Assembly (NCBI GenBank): GCA_029216955.1 | Contig: JANAVB010009599.1 | Location: 1-64,000 of the forward strand | Direction of reading: 5' to 3' | Source: Iris pallida | Lineage: Eukaryota > Streptophyta > Magnoliopsida > Asparagales > Iridaceae | Length of the DNA stretch: 64,000 bases | Part shown: positions 22,703-33,466 of the stretch, in pieces | How positions within the stretch are numbered: position 1 is the stretch's first letter | Layout of the letters: each line of letters starts with the position of its first letter | Notes under the pieces: generated by a model | Seen by the model: the letters and a program-made list of their open reading frames with translations, nothing else | Database searches by the model: none | What the model was told of the DNA's origin: nothing | Position numbers and translations under genes: made by a program

Positions 22703-23228
22703 AGCAGCCTATGCTACCTACTGTCACCAGTTTCATGATTGTATCCGAGTTCTAAATGAGCTGCTATAAAACTTATACTCCTTGGGGAACAAGGTTTGCC
22801 AAAATAGAGTTAGCTCTGTTTTTTAGTTTGAAAATTATGAAAACTGTATTTCAAAAGATGGAACTATTATTTTGCTCAAGTAGTAAACAAATGGAATCAT
22901 GCAAATGGAATCATGCATAAAGACCAATAACCACAGTTCTTGGGTTTCAATCTTCCCGCAAGTGTACCGTACAAAAATAAGCAAACATGCTGATTCTGCA
23001 TATGCACTCCAAATCAAGAACCTAAACAAATTCAAATTATCTCGACACAAACTAGAATTTTTGGCTACAAGGAAGAGATCCAGATAAATGAGCTCACTTT
23101 TTTATTTCTTGATGTTTTTTTTTATGATGTTTGTACAAACCAACCTTCTTCTGGGGAAAACGTGCAATTAGCGTGAGAATGGTATAAGAAATATAAGATA
23201 ACTTCTCCAATGCCCGGGTCTCGCTCTC
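22703..23228 (-). other. Downstream/3' UTR region of the invertase gene
   Basis: No reading frame is supported. It lies between the invertase stop codon (23229-23231) and the truncated copia LTR. Any polyadenylation site must lie here or in the LTR. Confidence 0.5.
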
Positions 23229-23523
23229 TCAGCAAGTCCAGGAAGCTGATCGCTTAATCAGAGGCTTCATTGCCTTGTCCTCTTCCAGAGAGATCATTCC
23301 TAGATGTGATGGATCTTCCAGCAACATCTTGGCGACCAAATAGCCCGCAATGGACCATGTCTGGAACTTCCTGGCCTGTTTGCCGATGTATCTTCCGAGT
23401 TTTCCATCATAATATTCTGGCCAGCTGTCCTTGAGAAGCCGGCTCTCGGCTAGCTCGATCGCTCGTCTGGCGATCTGTGGTCGACCTGTCTTGATGCAGG
23501 CTGCAGTGGCAGCCATAGAAGCA
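23229..23523 (-). CDS. CINV: Alkaline/neutral invertase, last exon (frameshifted start)
   Basis: It encodes the C-terminal end of a GH100 alkaline/neutral invertase, which splits sucrose to glucose and fructose, usually in the cytosol. Seen: [60 protein letters not shown] and the terminal RSASWTC before TGA. An acceptor (ctgcag) at 23524-23530 fits phase 1 with the donor at 42013. After the junction the expected VLLWLLTAACIK is one base short around 23505-23509, so the frame breaks. A second in-frame AG 17 bases further on would join WP to ACIKTG, skipping about eight residues. The gene is a pseudogene, uses that acceptor, or the base is a sequencing error. Confidence 0.88.
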
Positions 23524-23589
23524 CTGCAGAGAATAGCAGAAATATAAGTTGGCAGTTGAGAAGAAATTAGCAGGTAGAACACATGACAC

Positions 23590-24850
23590 TTCCTAAAAGG
23601 CTACAGCTGAGGCAGTGGAGGTTTGGAGTGTGAATCCCACCTTAAATGTCCAGAGACCAGAGCTCAATGTCCTGATTACGTGCCTATGCATTAAACATTC
23701 ACAAAGTGTGCAGAAATCTCAATGGTCAAGAGTTTGAAAAAAATCAAAATTCACTAAATTTTTCCTCTGCCTACCCACTTGAATCGTATGTTCTTAGTAT
23801 ATATAACAATTCGTACTGGATGGTAACACCGATACCAGTCATCAACCTGTATTTTTCTGGTATATCGGCCTACAATCACAAAAAATTGTGGACTCAACCG
23901 GTCTTATGTGTATTTACATAATGTTGCCACTAAGAAGCTGACTTGAAGACTGGTGGATAAAAATATATAAACACACTATTGGTATATTTCTCTTAGTAAT
24001 CTATGACATTATTCCAAAAAAAAAAGAGTCAATTTGATCGTCTCTAGTTTGAAACTCAAATGCCTATCTATTAGAAAGGGGGAAAAAAATCAATATGTTC
24101 AAATTTTTCCAACTATGCAGAACCCTTACAAAAAAAAAGTTAACTCAACCGGTCTTTACGTGTATTTACATAATGTTGCCACCAAGAAGCTGACTTGAAG
24201 ACTGGTGGATAAAAATATCTAAACACACTATATTGGTATATTTCTCTTTGTAATCTATAAAATACTCAAGTCGATTTGATTTGTCTCTAGTTTGACACAT
24301 CATGTCAAATGCCTATCTATTAGAAAGAAAAGAAAATCAATATGTTCAAAATTTTCCTACTACGCAGAACCCTTAAAATAATGAAGAGCTTGAAAGTATC
24401 TAAATCCATTAAAACCTTCTTGACGATCAATGTTCTTCACTTCTATATTACAAGGGTTTCTTTTATTTATTTATTACTTTTTTTTCAAACATCATGTCAA
24501 ATGCCTATTAGTAAATATCCAGCTGGTACGATACGATATCTTTTATACATAGTATGAATTAGGAAAGCCACCATATTTATGCTGGTACCATAGGATTTCA
24601 GCTCCAATGTTTCAAAAAATGTTGCAGTAAATATCTCATATCCAGCTCAGATCTCCATGTCTGAAAATTTACAAGGAATAATAACTATTTTCAAATCAGA
24701 AGAAACAATCGAGGACTAAAGTAAAGCACACAACCTACATACGAGCACAGTAGCTACCACACAAATTCACAACACAAACGATATTTATATGAAAAATCGA
24801 GATGGAAAAAACAAATGGACAATCGGAGTCTAACTTGAAAAATTCACCAC
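23590..24850. repeat. Intron DNA with about 250-bp tandem duplication
   Basis: About 23892-24140 and 24143-24380 are two diverged copies. Both contain actcaaccggtctt, cataatgttgccac.aagaagc and tggtggataaaaatat in the same order. The rest has no gene. Confidence 0.75.
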
Positions 24851-25035
24851 TGAAAAAAGAAATACACCGACTCCTCCCTCAAACCCGAAGGGCCCATATC
24901 ACCGGCCCGTGCCCGGACGACTCCCACAATTTATTCCCTCTGGGAATTAAATGTGGAAATATTGCTCCCCCCGGAATCAAACCCGCACCACTCGAAGCTT
25001 AATGCCTCCTACCTTACGTTACATGGACTTGGCAC
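24850..25035 (-). mobile_element. tRNA-derived SINE (minus)
   Basis: On the minus strand a box-B-like gcgggtttgattcc (near 24973-24986) is preceded by an A-box-like region. It is followed by the aatttaattccc...gggcacgggcc body shared in pattern with the SINEs at 35.2 and 41.6 kb. Ends are approximate. Confidence 0.55.
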
Positions 25036-25252
25036 TTTAGGCCGAATTACCAGGGTCGACAAGACCCGACGCAGGTACAGGATCCGGGTTGGACTCGTCA
25101 AGTGACCAACGGACACGACAAAATGAAGTTCAGAGGAGAATGCATGCTCAAAGAAATAAAAAAACATGAAAAAACATACCTGATAAATCACAAAATATGA
25201 AGGAATACAAACTTTTATCTTGATTTGGTTTTGGATTCTCCCTCCGTAGTAA

Positions 25253-25460
25253 GTAGGGGTGCAACTCGGACGGGTTGGGTCGGGCTTGAGGTCAACCCGA
25301 GCCTAACCCGATGAATCATAAGCCTAGTCCGAGCCCAAGCCCGACCCGACCTCGGGTTCAACATATGAAGCCCAAGACCAATCCCAGAGGATCGGGTTTG
25401 GCTCGGGTTGAACTCGGGTTGGGTCAGGTCCATCGGGTTTATCGGGCTCTAATATACTAA
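25253..25460 (+). mobile_element. Left end of a possible hAT-like non-autonomous element
   Basis: It starts taggggtgcaactcggacgg and is rich in cgggttggg/cccgagcc motifs. A matching end in opposite orientation occurs at 33466-33646. The two may be ends of one element whose (TA)n centre took in LINEs, a SINE and a MITE. No clean 8-bp target duplication is seen, so the class is tentative. Confidence 0.45.
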
Positions 25461-25618
25461 CTGAAATAATTTTAAACAAAAGTAATATTAAACACATAAT
25501 TAAATAGAAATCAAGTCTTGATCATTACAAAATATAAACTGAAATAAGATTTAGGATAAGGAGTTGAAGAGTTTGGGTGAAGAAGTTTAGGATTTAAACT
25601 TTTTATTTAAGAAGTATG

Positions 25619-25633
25619 ACTATATATATATAT

Positions 25634-25680
<47 letters not shown>
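25619..25680. repeat. (TA)n tract 5' of LINE
   Basis: Long TA run interrupted by one tatgac; it abuts the truncated 5' end of the plus-strand LINE. Confidence 0.95.
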
Positions 25681-25682
<2 letters not shown>

Positions 25683-26174
25683 AATGGAGACTGGTCCCAT
25701 TGTTTCGGAGGGTGGATCCCCCAATTACCCACCTCATATATGCTGATGATCTCTTGGTGTTCATCCAGCCATCGACGGAGGGTATGCAGACGCTTGCAGA
25801 GATTATGGGAGAGTTGCATTCCCTCTCGGGCCTCCAGTTGAACAGGGAGAAGAGCCGGGTGTACTTCAGTTCACTATGTCCCCAGAAGGAGGAGCGGGCT
25901 GACGTGCTGGGTATCGAAAGGAGCGATCTTCAGGTGCGCTACTTAGGAGTACCCCTCACGGTCAACAATGCGCGGGATCAGGACTGCCATAGTTTGGTAG
26001 AGTATGTCCAGAGGAGAGTGGAAGGTTGGCAAGCCGCTGGATTGTCATTTGGAGGACGCATCGAGCTGATCAGATCGGTGATTACGGTTGTAGCTCATTT
26101 CTGGCTGCAATCCATCCTCCTTCCTATTGCCACTATTAGGAAAGTGGATCGGATTTGTGCAGATTTCATTTGGC

Positions 26175-26205
<31 letters not shown>

Positions 26206-27300
26206 GCATGCGATCTCCTGGGAGCAGCTCTGTCGACCCAGGAAGGAGGGAGGTGTGGGGCTTCGGCCGTTGCTGGAGATTAGGGAGGCCTCCGCGCTTA
26301 AGCTGGCATGGAGGTTCGTCAGTGGGGGGTCTCTCTGGGCTGACTGGATGCATAGCAGATACGTGAAGCAGGACACGTGTGATACAGACAACAATCACTC
26401 CGTCACGTTCAAGACTGTCCTGAGGCACAGGGGGGTTCTTAAATCGGTTATCAGGAAGGTCATGAAGGATGGGTCTGGAACGGACCTCTGGCAGGATCCT
26501 TGGATAGATCGGCGCTCGCTATTGGACATCAGGGAGGCCCAGACACATCAGGAGGACAGGCGGGACATGACGTGTAGTCGGATCATTCGTGACGGAGAGT
26601 GGAGGCAGAAGTCGTATCGGTTTACCGAGGAGCTGAGTGGGATCATCAGTTCTATTGCCATTGATCCGGCTTTACCTGCAGATCGGTGGATTTGGGAGCT
26701 GACATGAGCTACTCCGGGTACCGGGGAGTTCCAATTCCGGAGCTGCTACAATCTCATCCGGCGCACTTTCCCTCAGAGTGCTGACTACGATTTTGTATGG
26801 TGCAAAGGTCTGACCAGGAAGATGCAGCTTTGTCTCTACAAGCTGCTACTGGGTCGACTTTTGACTAGGGATCGTGTGAGTTCATTCGGAGTGCCGGTCC
26901 CAGATCCCAAGTGTGTGCTTTGTAGTCTGGAGCAAGAATCTATAAGACACATCTTCTTCGAGTGTGGCTTGACTTGGCAGATCTGGAAGGAGCAGAGTAG
27001 AGTGTTGGGAGGATGCGACTCCGGGAAGGATATTGGGGACATCATCACGGTGATCCGGGATGGTAGAGGTCGAGGGGAGGACTGGTTCCGGACTGCCAGA
27101 GTCCGTCTGGCTGCCTCAGTTTGGCATGTCTGGCGGGAACGAAATCGTCGGATATTTGAGGGACTGGTTACTCCCCCTGTGGGCATTCTCCATAACATCG
27201 AATTTGATGTTAATGCTATGGGGACTTGATGAGTGGGAGTCCCACTTTGATTGTATGTTGTACGATTATTGCTTTGCTTTGGAATAAAATTTACCCTTTT
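25681..27300 (+). pseudogene. 5'-truncated LINE, ORF2 from RT catalytic motif to C-terminus
   Basis: It starts just before the reverse transcriptase HLIYADDLLVF motif (about 25735) and runs through SFGGRIELIRSVI, the zf-RVT region (CVLCSLEQESIRHIFFECG, about 26910) and the conserved VWHVWRERNRRIFEGL end at about 27165. One frame holds throughout except an in-frame TGA at 26705-26707. A 29-G run at 26175-26203 adds about eight extra glycines where relatives have RGGMHAIS. The 3' UTR ends ggaataaaatttaccctttt with a short A-rich tail. Confidence 0.92.
26175..26203 (+). repeat. 29-base poly-G inside LINE ORF2
   Basis: Uninterrupted G run in the coding strand; relatives in this window have about five G here. 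It keeps reading frame. Confidence 0.95.
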
Positions 27301-27311
27301 TCCAAAAAAAA

Positions 27312-27424
27312 AATATATGCAAATGACCTCTAGCCTAGTGGTTAAGAGAGATGAATGCGGCCCAAGTGGTCGGAGTTCGAGCTCCAGTGGAGGCGAGTTC
27401 GTCACAATTACCCATTGCTTCAAT
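27312..27424 (+). mobile_element. tRNA-derived SINE
   Basis: An A-box-like tagcctagtggttaagag at 27331 and B-box-like ggagttcgagctcc at 27372-27385 have tRNA-like spacing. It lies between the 3' ends of two LINEs and runs into (AT)n. Confidence 0.65.
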
Positions 27425-27461
27425 ATATATATATATATATATATATATTTATTTATTTATT
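27425..27461. repeat. (AT)n plus (ATTT)n tract
   Basis: It abuts the 3' end of the minus-strand LINE at 27462. Confidence 0.9.
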
Positions 27462-27581
27462 TTTTTTGGAATAAGGGTGAATTTATTCCTCGCTTATAGC
27501 GGAAAAGGTATTAAAATACAACATCACTACACTTCATGCCCCAAAAATATGATTATGGGGCCATAACAGATACATCGAATT

Positions 27582-30500
27582 CTATATTGTGTAGAATTCC
27601 AATAGGGGGGTAGTCAAGCCCTCAAAGATACGTCTGTTCCGCTCCTTCCAGATGTGCCAAACAGACGCAGCAAGACGAACTCTGGCTCTTCTAGCCCACC
27701 CCGGATCCCGGCCTCTATGATCTCGGATCCAGCTGAGAATGCTCCGGATGTCTCGGTCCACCCCAACTCCTCCTCTTAGTTGTGCACACTGCTCCGTCCA
27801 AATGTGCCAGGTCACCGGGCAACCAAAGAAGAGATGCCCATAGATTCATCTACCTCATTGCATAGCACACATTTGGCATCCGGGATATGCATCCAAACCG
27901 GAGGAGTCTGTCTCTAGTCATCAGTCTACCCCGGAGAAGACGATATGCACAAAGTTGCATTTTCCGAGCTACGCCCTTGCCCCAGATGAAGTCCACCTCC
28001 TCAGCCTGGTCGTGGTGGGTCCGGACCAAATCGTAGCAGCTGCGAAAGCAGAAAAGACCTGACCCGCCCCCCGCACCTGGGCCTGCCCAGCTCCATGTAT
28101 CCTCAGCCTGGCTAGCGTCGATAGTAATAAGGCGAATCTCCTCGGCTAGCTGAGCTGTATAAGCATATCCCTCAGGCCTCCATACTCCATCTCTGATGAT
28201 CCGACTGCAGGTGAGCCCCCTGCCCGCTTCTCTGTCCCCCTGCCCCCCCCCCCCCCAGAAGCTCGAGCAAGGATCTGGAACCCAACCAGGGGTCCAACCA
28301 GAGGTCTGTAGTCGTCCCATCCTTCATGTGCCTGCAGATAGCGGTCTGGAGCACCGGTCTACACCTCAGGATGGCCTTGAACGTGACCGAGAAATTGTTG
28401 TCTATCCTGCAAGCCCAGAAGTTGGTCCTCCTCAGGTATCTGCTCGCCATCCAATCTGCCCAGAGCGATCCCCCCTTGATGAATCTCCAGGCCATCTTCA
28501 CACAAGCTGCCTTCCTGACTGTATGAAGAGGTCTCAACCCCACTCCTTCCTCCCGTGGCCGACATAACTGGTCCCAGGATATCGCATGCATCCCTCCCCT
28601 CCAGATGAAGTCAGCACAAATGGCTTCCACTTTACGAATAGTAGCCGAGGGGATCTGGATAGACTGGAACCAGAACATCGTGATGCCTGCAATAACCAAA
28701 CGCACCAACTCTATCCTGCCTCCGAAGGATAGACCCGCAGCTTGCCAGCCTTCCACCCTCCTCTGAGCAAAGTCCACCAAGCTGTGACAATCCTGCTCTC
28801 TGGCATAGTTGACCGTCAGCGGGACCCCCAGGTATTTCACTGGAAGCTCGTCTCTGTCCACTCCTAGGGCGTAGGCTCTCTCCTCCTGCTGTGTGCATCG
28901 TGAGCTAAAGTAGACTCTGCTCTTCTCCCTGTTTAACTGGAGCCCAGAGAGCCGCCCGAACTCCTCCATAATATCAGAGAGCGCGCTCATTCCCCGCATG
29001 GAAGGCTGGAGAAGCACCAAAAGGTCGTCAGCATAGATCAAGTGGGACACAACTGGTCTCACCAATCGGAACAGGGGAACAATCCTCTTGCTATGCACTG
29101 CCAAATCCATCATGCAAGTAAAGTACTCCATCACCAGGGTAAAAAGATACGGGGAGAGGGGGTCACCCTGCCTCAACCCCCTGTTGCTACTGAAGTAGCC
29201 ATGCGGCGTGCCCTGGATGAGGACAGAGAAAGTAGGGGAGCAGATGCACTCCCTCACCAACGCAATCCACCTCTCGTCGAAGCCCATGGCAAGCATCAAG
29301 TGACACAGGAACTCCCTGTTGACTGTGTCATACGCTTTCCGGAGATCAAGCTTCACACAAGCCTTCATCCCTCCAGGCTTGCTGAACTCCCGCACCATCT
29401 CATGAGCTAGCAGGCTGTGCTCCGCTATCGACCGGCCCTTGATGAACGCAGCTTGATTCTGGGATACCAATCCCTGCATAATCCCCTCCATACGCCTGCA
29501 CATAAGATGAGTGATAATCTTGTAAAGAAAATTACAGCAAGCAATGGGCCAAAAATCTGCAAGTGAGGTCGCTCCCTCCTTCTTAGGCACCAGCGTCAGG
29601 AATGTGTGGTTCATCTCCTTCAGAAGCCTACCCTCCACAAAGAACTCCTGAACTGCCGCAAGGACCGGGGCCTTAAGCACACCCCAGTGTCGCTTAAAGA
29701 ACCCAGAAGAGAAACCATCCGGCCCGGGGGCTTTGTTGGGATTGGCCTTCATCACAATGTCTTCCACTTCCTCCATCCGCACAGGTGCCAGAAGCAGACT
29801 GTTCCCGTGCCGGGTCACCAGTCTCTTCGTGACAAGGGCTGGGAACGTGCTAGTGTAGTCCGTCTGGTGATATAAGTCAGTGTAAAAACGGACGGCCTCC
29901 TCCTGTATCTCCACCGGGTCCCCAACTAGACGTCCCTCAGCATTCAGAAGTCTGGGTATGCTGTTCCGGTGCTGGCGGGTGCGTATCACATCGTAGAAGA
30001 ATTTGGTGCAGCGATCTCCATCTTTGAGCCAGGTACACTTGGCCCTCTGCGCCGCACTAATCTCCTCCTGCAGTCTCATGGTGCTGACCTCCTCAATCAG
30101 GATCTTCTCCTTAGCCGCCAACTCCCCGTTCAGAATGTCAGCTTGGAGGGCCACCTGAGTATCCCGGAGTTCAGCTTCCTTATCCGCCAGAGAGGTCCGC
30201 TGTCTCATCTTCACCCACCCTCTGATGGCCCGCTTGATCTGCTTGAGTTTGTGGACCATGCGGAACTGAGCTGTGCCATCCCGAAAGTGCTGCATCTCTC
30301 CCATAACCACCTCCTCATATCCAGCCGACAGGTACCAGCTGTTGTTGTACCTGAACGGCCTCGTCCTCAAGATAGGTCTCTCACACAGGCCTACCCGGAT
30401 GGGACAATGGTCACTAGTACCCGCCGCCAGACCTTCCGCCACCGAGTTCGGAAAGCATCTGAACCACTCACTATTGTCCAAGGCTCTGTCCAACTGGCAA

Positions 30501-31083
30501 GCAATCCGGTTTTGAGTAGCCTTGTTGTGCCAGGTCCAAATGTGTCCAGCCCTCTCCAGCCCTCGTATCCCAGACATAAGCAAACACCTCTGGAAGTCAT
30601 ATAAGATCGGGTCCGGAACTGGTCGACCTCCCACCTTCTCGTGACGGAGCAGCATAGCATTGAAGTCCCCCATAATGAGCAGAGGGAGATGCATGTTGTC
30701 CACCATAAGACCCAGATGCACAATGTCCTCCCAAAGAGCCTCCCGAAGTCTACGGTCATTGTGCCCATAAACAGCACCCAAGATGAAACGGAACCCACCT
30801 TTGTTCTCTAAAGTAACGCCGATGAGTTGCTCTGAATTAAGGATCTGCACCCCCTCCCAGCTACCTTTGTTCCACCTAACCCAGATCCTTGCCATACCGC
30901 AAAGATCTAAGTTGTGAATGTGATCCCAGCTTATCGGAGTCCTACGTGAGAGCATAGCGGCCCCTCTAATCTTCGTCTCCAGCAGGATAGCAATGTCACA
31001 CGCTTCTCTTCTCAGAACCTCTTTAATCTCCCTCCATCGCCCAATGGAACACCCTCCCTAATGTTCCATGCTAGGACCGACAT
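27582..31083 (-). pseudogene. LINE A ORF2 (endonuclease / reverse transcriptase)
   Basis: ATG at 31081-31083 follows the ORF1 stop directly. It encodes an APE-type endonuclease (LLETKIRG, LPLLIMGDFNA, TSDHCPI), then reverse transcriptase (KAPGPDGFSSGFF, LVPKKEGATSLADF, AFIKGRSIAEHS, LRQGDPLSPYLFTLV, HLIYADDLLVL), then the zf-RVT and conserved C-terminus. Frame is lost near 31056 (one base), at a poly-G run (28243-28256) and near 27870. The long central part, 28172-30955, is open over 900 codons, unusually intact. Product would nick target DNA and prime reverse transcription in the nucleus. Confidence 0.92.
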
Positions 31084-33065
31084 CTAATTAAGAGATGAGG
31101 GGTCCCCCTGGAACTCGTCTGGATCGACACTCGAGGGAAGTGTCTCATCCGCCTTATCAATGACAGCATCTACCATAGAAGAAGGGGCAAGGTGGGCCTG
31201 TATCCTGCTGAGCGTAAGAGTCCAGTCAGGGTTGTCTTCAATCTGGTCATCCATATCCCTCGCCTGAGGGATATCCTCCCGAGTGGCCGGGGCGTGCCTT
31301 TTCCTGCTGCTGTACACCATGATCGTCGGGGGGGCCTCCGTCACCATCTGACTACCACCAGCCGCGCTCATACCCCTGGTCACGATGTCTCTCTGTGGCC
31401 TGAACGGAACCAGAGCACCCTGCGTACTCTCCTGTCGCTGCGATGATCCTGACTCCAGCATCCTATCAACCTCCATCCCAGTGTCCTCCTCCGTATGACT
31501 GACGGGCTCCGTCTCTCCCGGCAGTTGACCGGGGGTCGTCTCCTTCCCCGGTGCCTCCATCCGAGTTGCCTGTGGCCTGGCAGGCTCCTTCCCCTTGTAT
31601 TTGCACGCACTGGTAGTGTGCCCAAAACACTCACAATGAGAGCACATGGGGGGAACCCAGTCGTACTCTACCGCCTGGGTCAGAACCTCCCCAGACGGTA
31701 CCTGATACTCAAGCATATTTGGTAGCTCTGAGCCCGCCTTGATCTCCACGAATACTCTGGCATACATCAGTCTAGTTCGGAAAGTGGTAGCCTCGTCGGC
31801 TTTGATCAGCTTCCCTACAAGACTGGCAAGACGCATGAGAAGCGGAATACTCCAGTACTTAACTGGGAACTCAGGAAATCTGACCCAGATGGGGATAGCA
31901 TTCAGCACCTCCTTCTCACACCTCAACTCCGGCGTCCACTCCTTCAGAATAATGAGTCTCCCATCAAATGACCAAGGCCCCCCCTGCAGGATCCTGGACA
32001 CGTCCTCCGCTAACCCAAATTTAACATAGTAGAACCCATTCTCCCGAGAGAAGAATTCCATACTACCTTTGGGTCTCCAGACACGCTCCGCATACCCTCG
32101 AATTTGGCCATAGAACGGCTTGTTCCCTAGTACATACAGCACCAGGGTGTTCTTCCAGAACTCGGAGACAACCGCTATTTCCTCAGCGGGAAAATACGCC
32201 CGAAGCCCTCCTCCAACCGACATCGGTGTGACATACTCCATCGACATCGGGCTTTTCGCAGTCAGTGGCGTGCATACCTCCTTCCAGGATCGAGGCCTCT
32301 GCTCCTCAGCGTGTGTCCTGGCCGGGGGGATGTCAGGGCCCTGGCCTGTCTTGCCGGTATCAGTAGCAATACCCTTAGCCTTCTCGGCCGCCGTCGCTTT
32401 AGGCCTCTAACCCGGAACATATCGCACCGTGCCTCCCCCACGTCGCCGGGGATCCATAGCGCCGATCGAGGATCGATTTCCATGGATCCCTGGCCCCGCC
32501 CTTCCCGCAACTTGGGACTGAGCCCCTCTCCGTCCTCCCGTCCGTCGTCGAGTCACCGTTTGCCAGCCGGCCTCCTCAGAGATGTGCCCTTCGGACCCGA
32601 ACTCGAACACGGGAGCCACTCCGCCGGGCGAGCCACCGCCGCCTCCGCCCGACCCCTCCCCGCCTGGAGTGGTCCCTCCACCGCTACCCGACCCCCCCCC
32701 CCCCCCCGCGTGGGGGGGAACCGCCGCCCGGCATGGGGCCAGACCCGCTGCCGCCCGGCCTGGGCCCTGTCCCGCCGCCGCCAGGCCGGTGCCCTAATCC
32801 GCTTCCCCCCGACCCCCCCCCCCCTCCCCCCCCCCCCCCCCGCCTGGCGGGGATCCGCTGAGGCCTCCCGACCCCCCCCCCCCCCCCCGCGTGGTGGGGT
32901 CCCGCTGCACCCTCCGCCTGGGCCGCCAGGGGGTCGATCACCCCCTCCCGCACCTCACGGCCGGCGCGCCCCCCTCCCCGCAAGCGGATCGGGGGGGAGG
33001 GGGGGAGGGGAAGGGCCGTCCGTGTAAACCCTAGGGGCGTCGGGCTCCTGTGGCTGCCGCTGCAT

Positions 33066-33066
<1 letters not shown>
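31084..33066 (-). pseudogene. LINE A ORF1 (DUF4283 / CCHC)
   Basis: The N-terminal third is Gly/Pro/Arg-rich with long G runs. DUF4283, an RRM-like RNA-binding fold, covers about 31700-32060 (FYYVKFGLAEDVSRILQGGP; IWVRFPEFPVKYW). A CCHC knuckle CSHCECFGHTTSAC follows (about 31610-31650). The C-terminal part holds KRHAPATRED and DNPDWTLTLSRIQAHLAPSS. An in-frame TAG at 32407-32409 breaks it. The product would coat LINE RNA. Confidence 0.88.

Positions 33067-33110
<44 letters not shown>
33067..33110. repeat. (TA)n tract
   Basis: Pure TA repeat between the 5' end of LINE A and the MITE. Confidence 0.97.
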
Positions 33111-33112
<2 letters not shown>

Positions 33113-33401
33113 AAGCGGATCAAAAGCCCCCTTAGAAAACCCCCTAAAAACCTCCCACTCTAATTTGTAATATTAATGTTAATATTAATGTTAATATTAA
33201 CATTAAATACTAAAATTAACATTAAACTTAACATTAAAATTAATATTAACATTAACATTAACATTAACATTAATATTTAAAAAAATTTAAAAATTAATAT
33301 TAACATTAACATTAATATTAACATTAATATTAACATTAATATTACGAATTAGAGTGAGGGAAGTTTTTAGGGGATTTTCTAAGGAGGGCTTTTGATCCGC
33401 T

Positions 33402-33403
<2 letters not shown>
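33111..33403. mobile_element. Micron-like MITE inside a (TA)n microsatellite (293 bp)
   Basis: Left end ggaagcggatcaaaagcccc and right end (complement) ggagcggatcaaaagccctc give terminal inverted repeats of about 60 bases. The AT-rich core is built from (AATATTAATGTT)n-type repeats. (TA)n lies on both sides. No protein is encoded. Rice Micron elements are known for sitting in (TA)n; family identity here needs a database check. Confidence 0.8.

Positions 33404-33462
<59 letters not shown>
33404..33462. repeat. (TA)n tract
   Basis: Right-hand TA repeat of the MITE; it continues into the possible hAT-like end. Confidence 0.95.

Positions 33463-33465
<3 letters not shown>

Positions 33466-33466
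<1 letters not shown>

Larger units (their letters stand above)
27462..33066 (-). mobile_element. Near-full-length L1-type LINE (copy A)
   Basis: From the minus-strand 5' end (33066) to the 3' end (27462) it has ORF1, then ORF2 with endonuclease, reverse transcriptase and zf-RVT regions, then a 3' UTR ending ggaataaattcaccc. (TA)n flanks both sides (27425-27461 and 33067-33110), so the target duplication, if any, is TA repeat. It is broken by frameshifts. Confidence 0.92.

Noticed and set aside
27331..27386. tRNA gene
   Set aside because: A and B boxes are present but no cloverleaf arms or acceptor stem can be drawn; SINE is the better call. The same applies at 41560-41615.
32311..33027. Pro-rich plus-strand frame
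   Set aside because: Antisense shadow of the Gly/Arg-rich N-terminus of LINE A ORF1.
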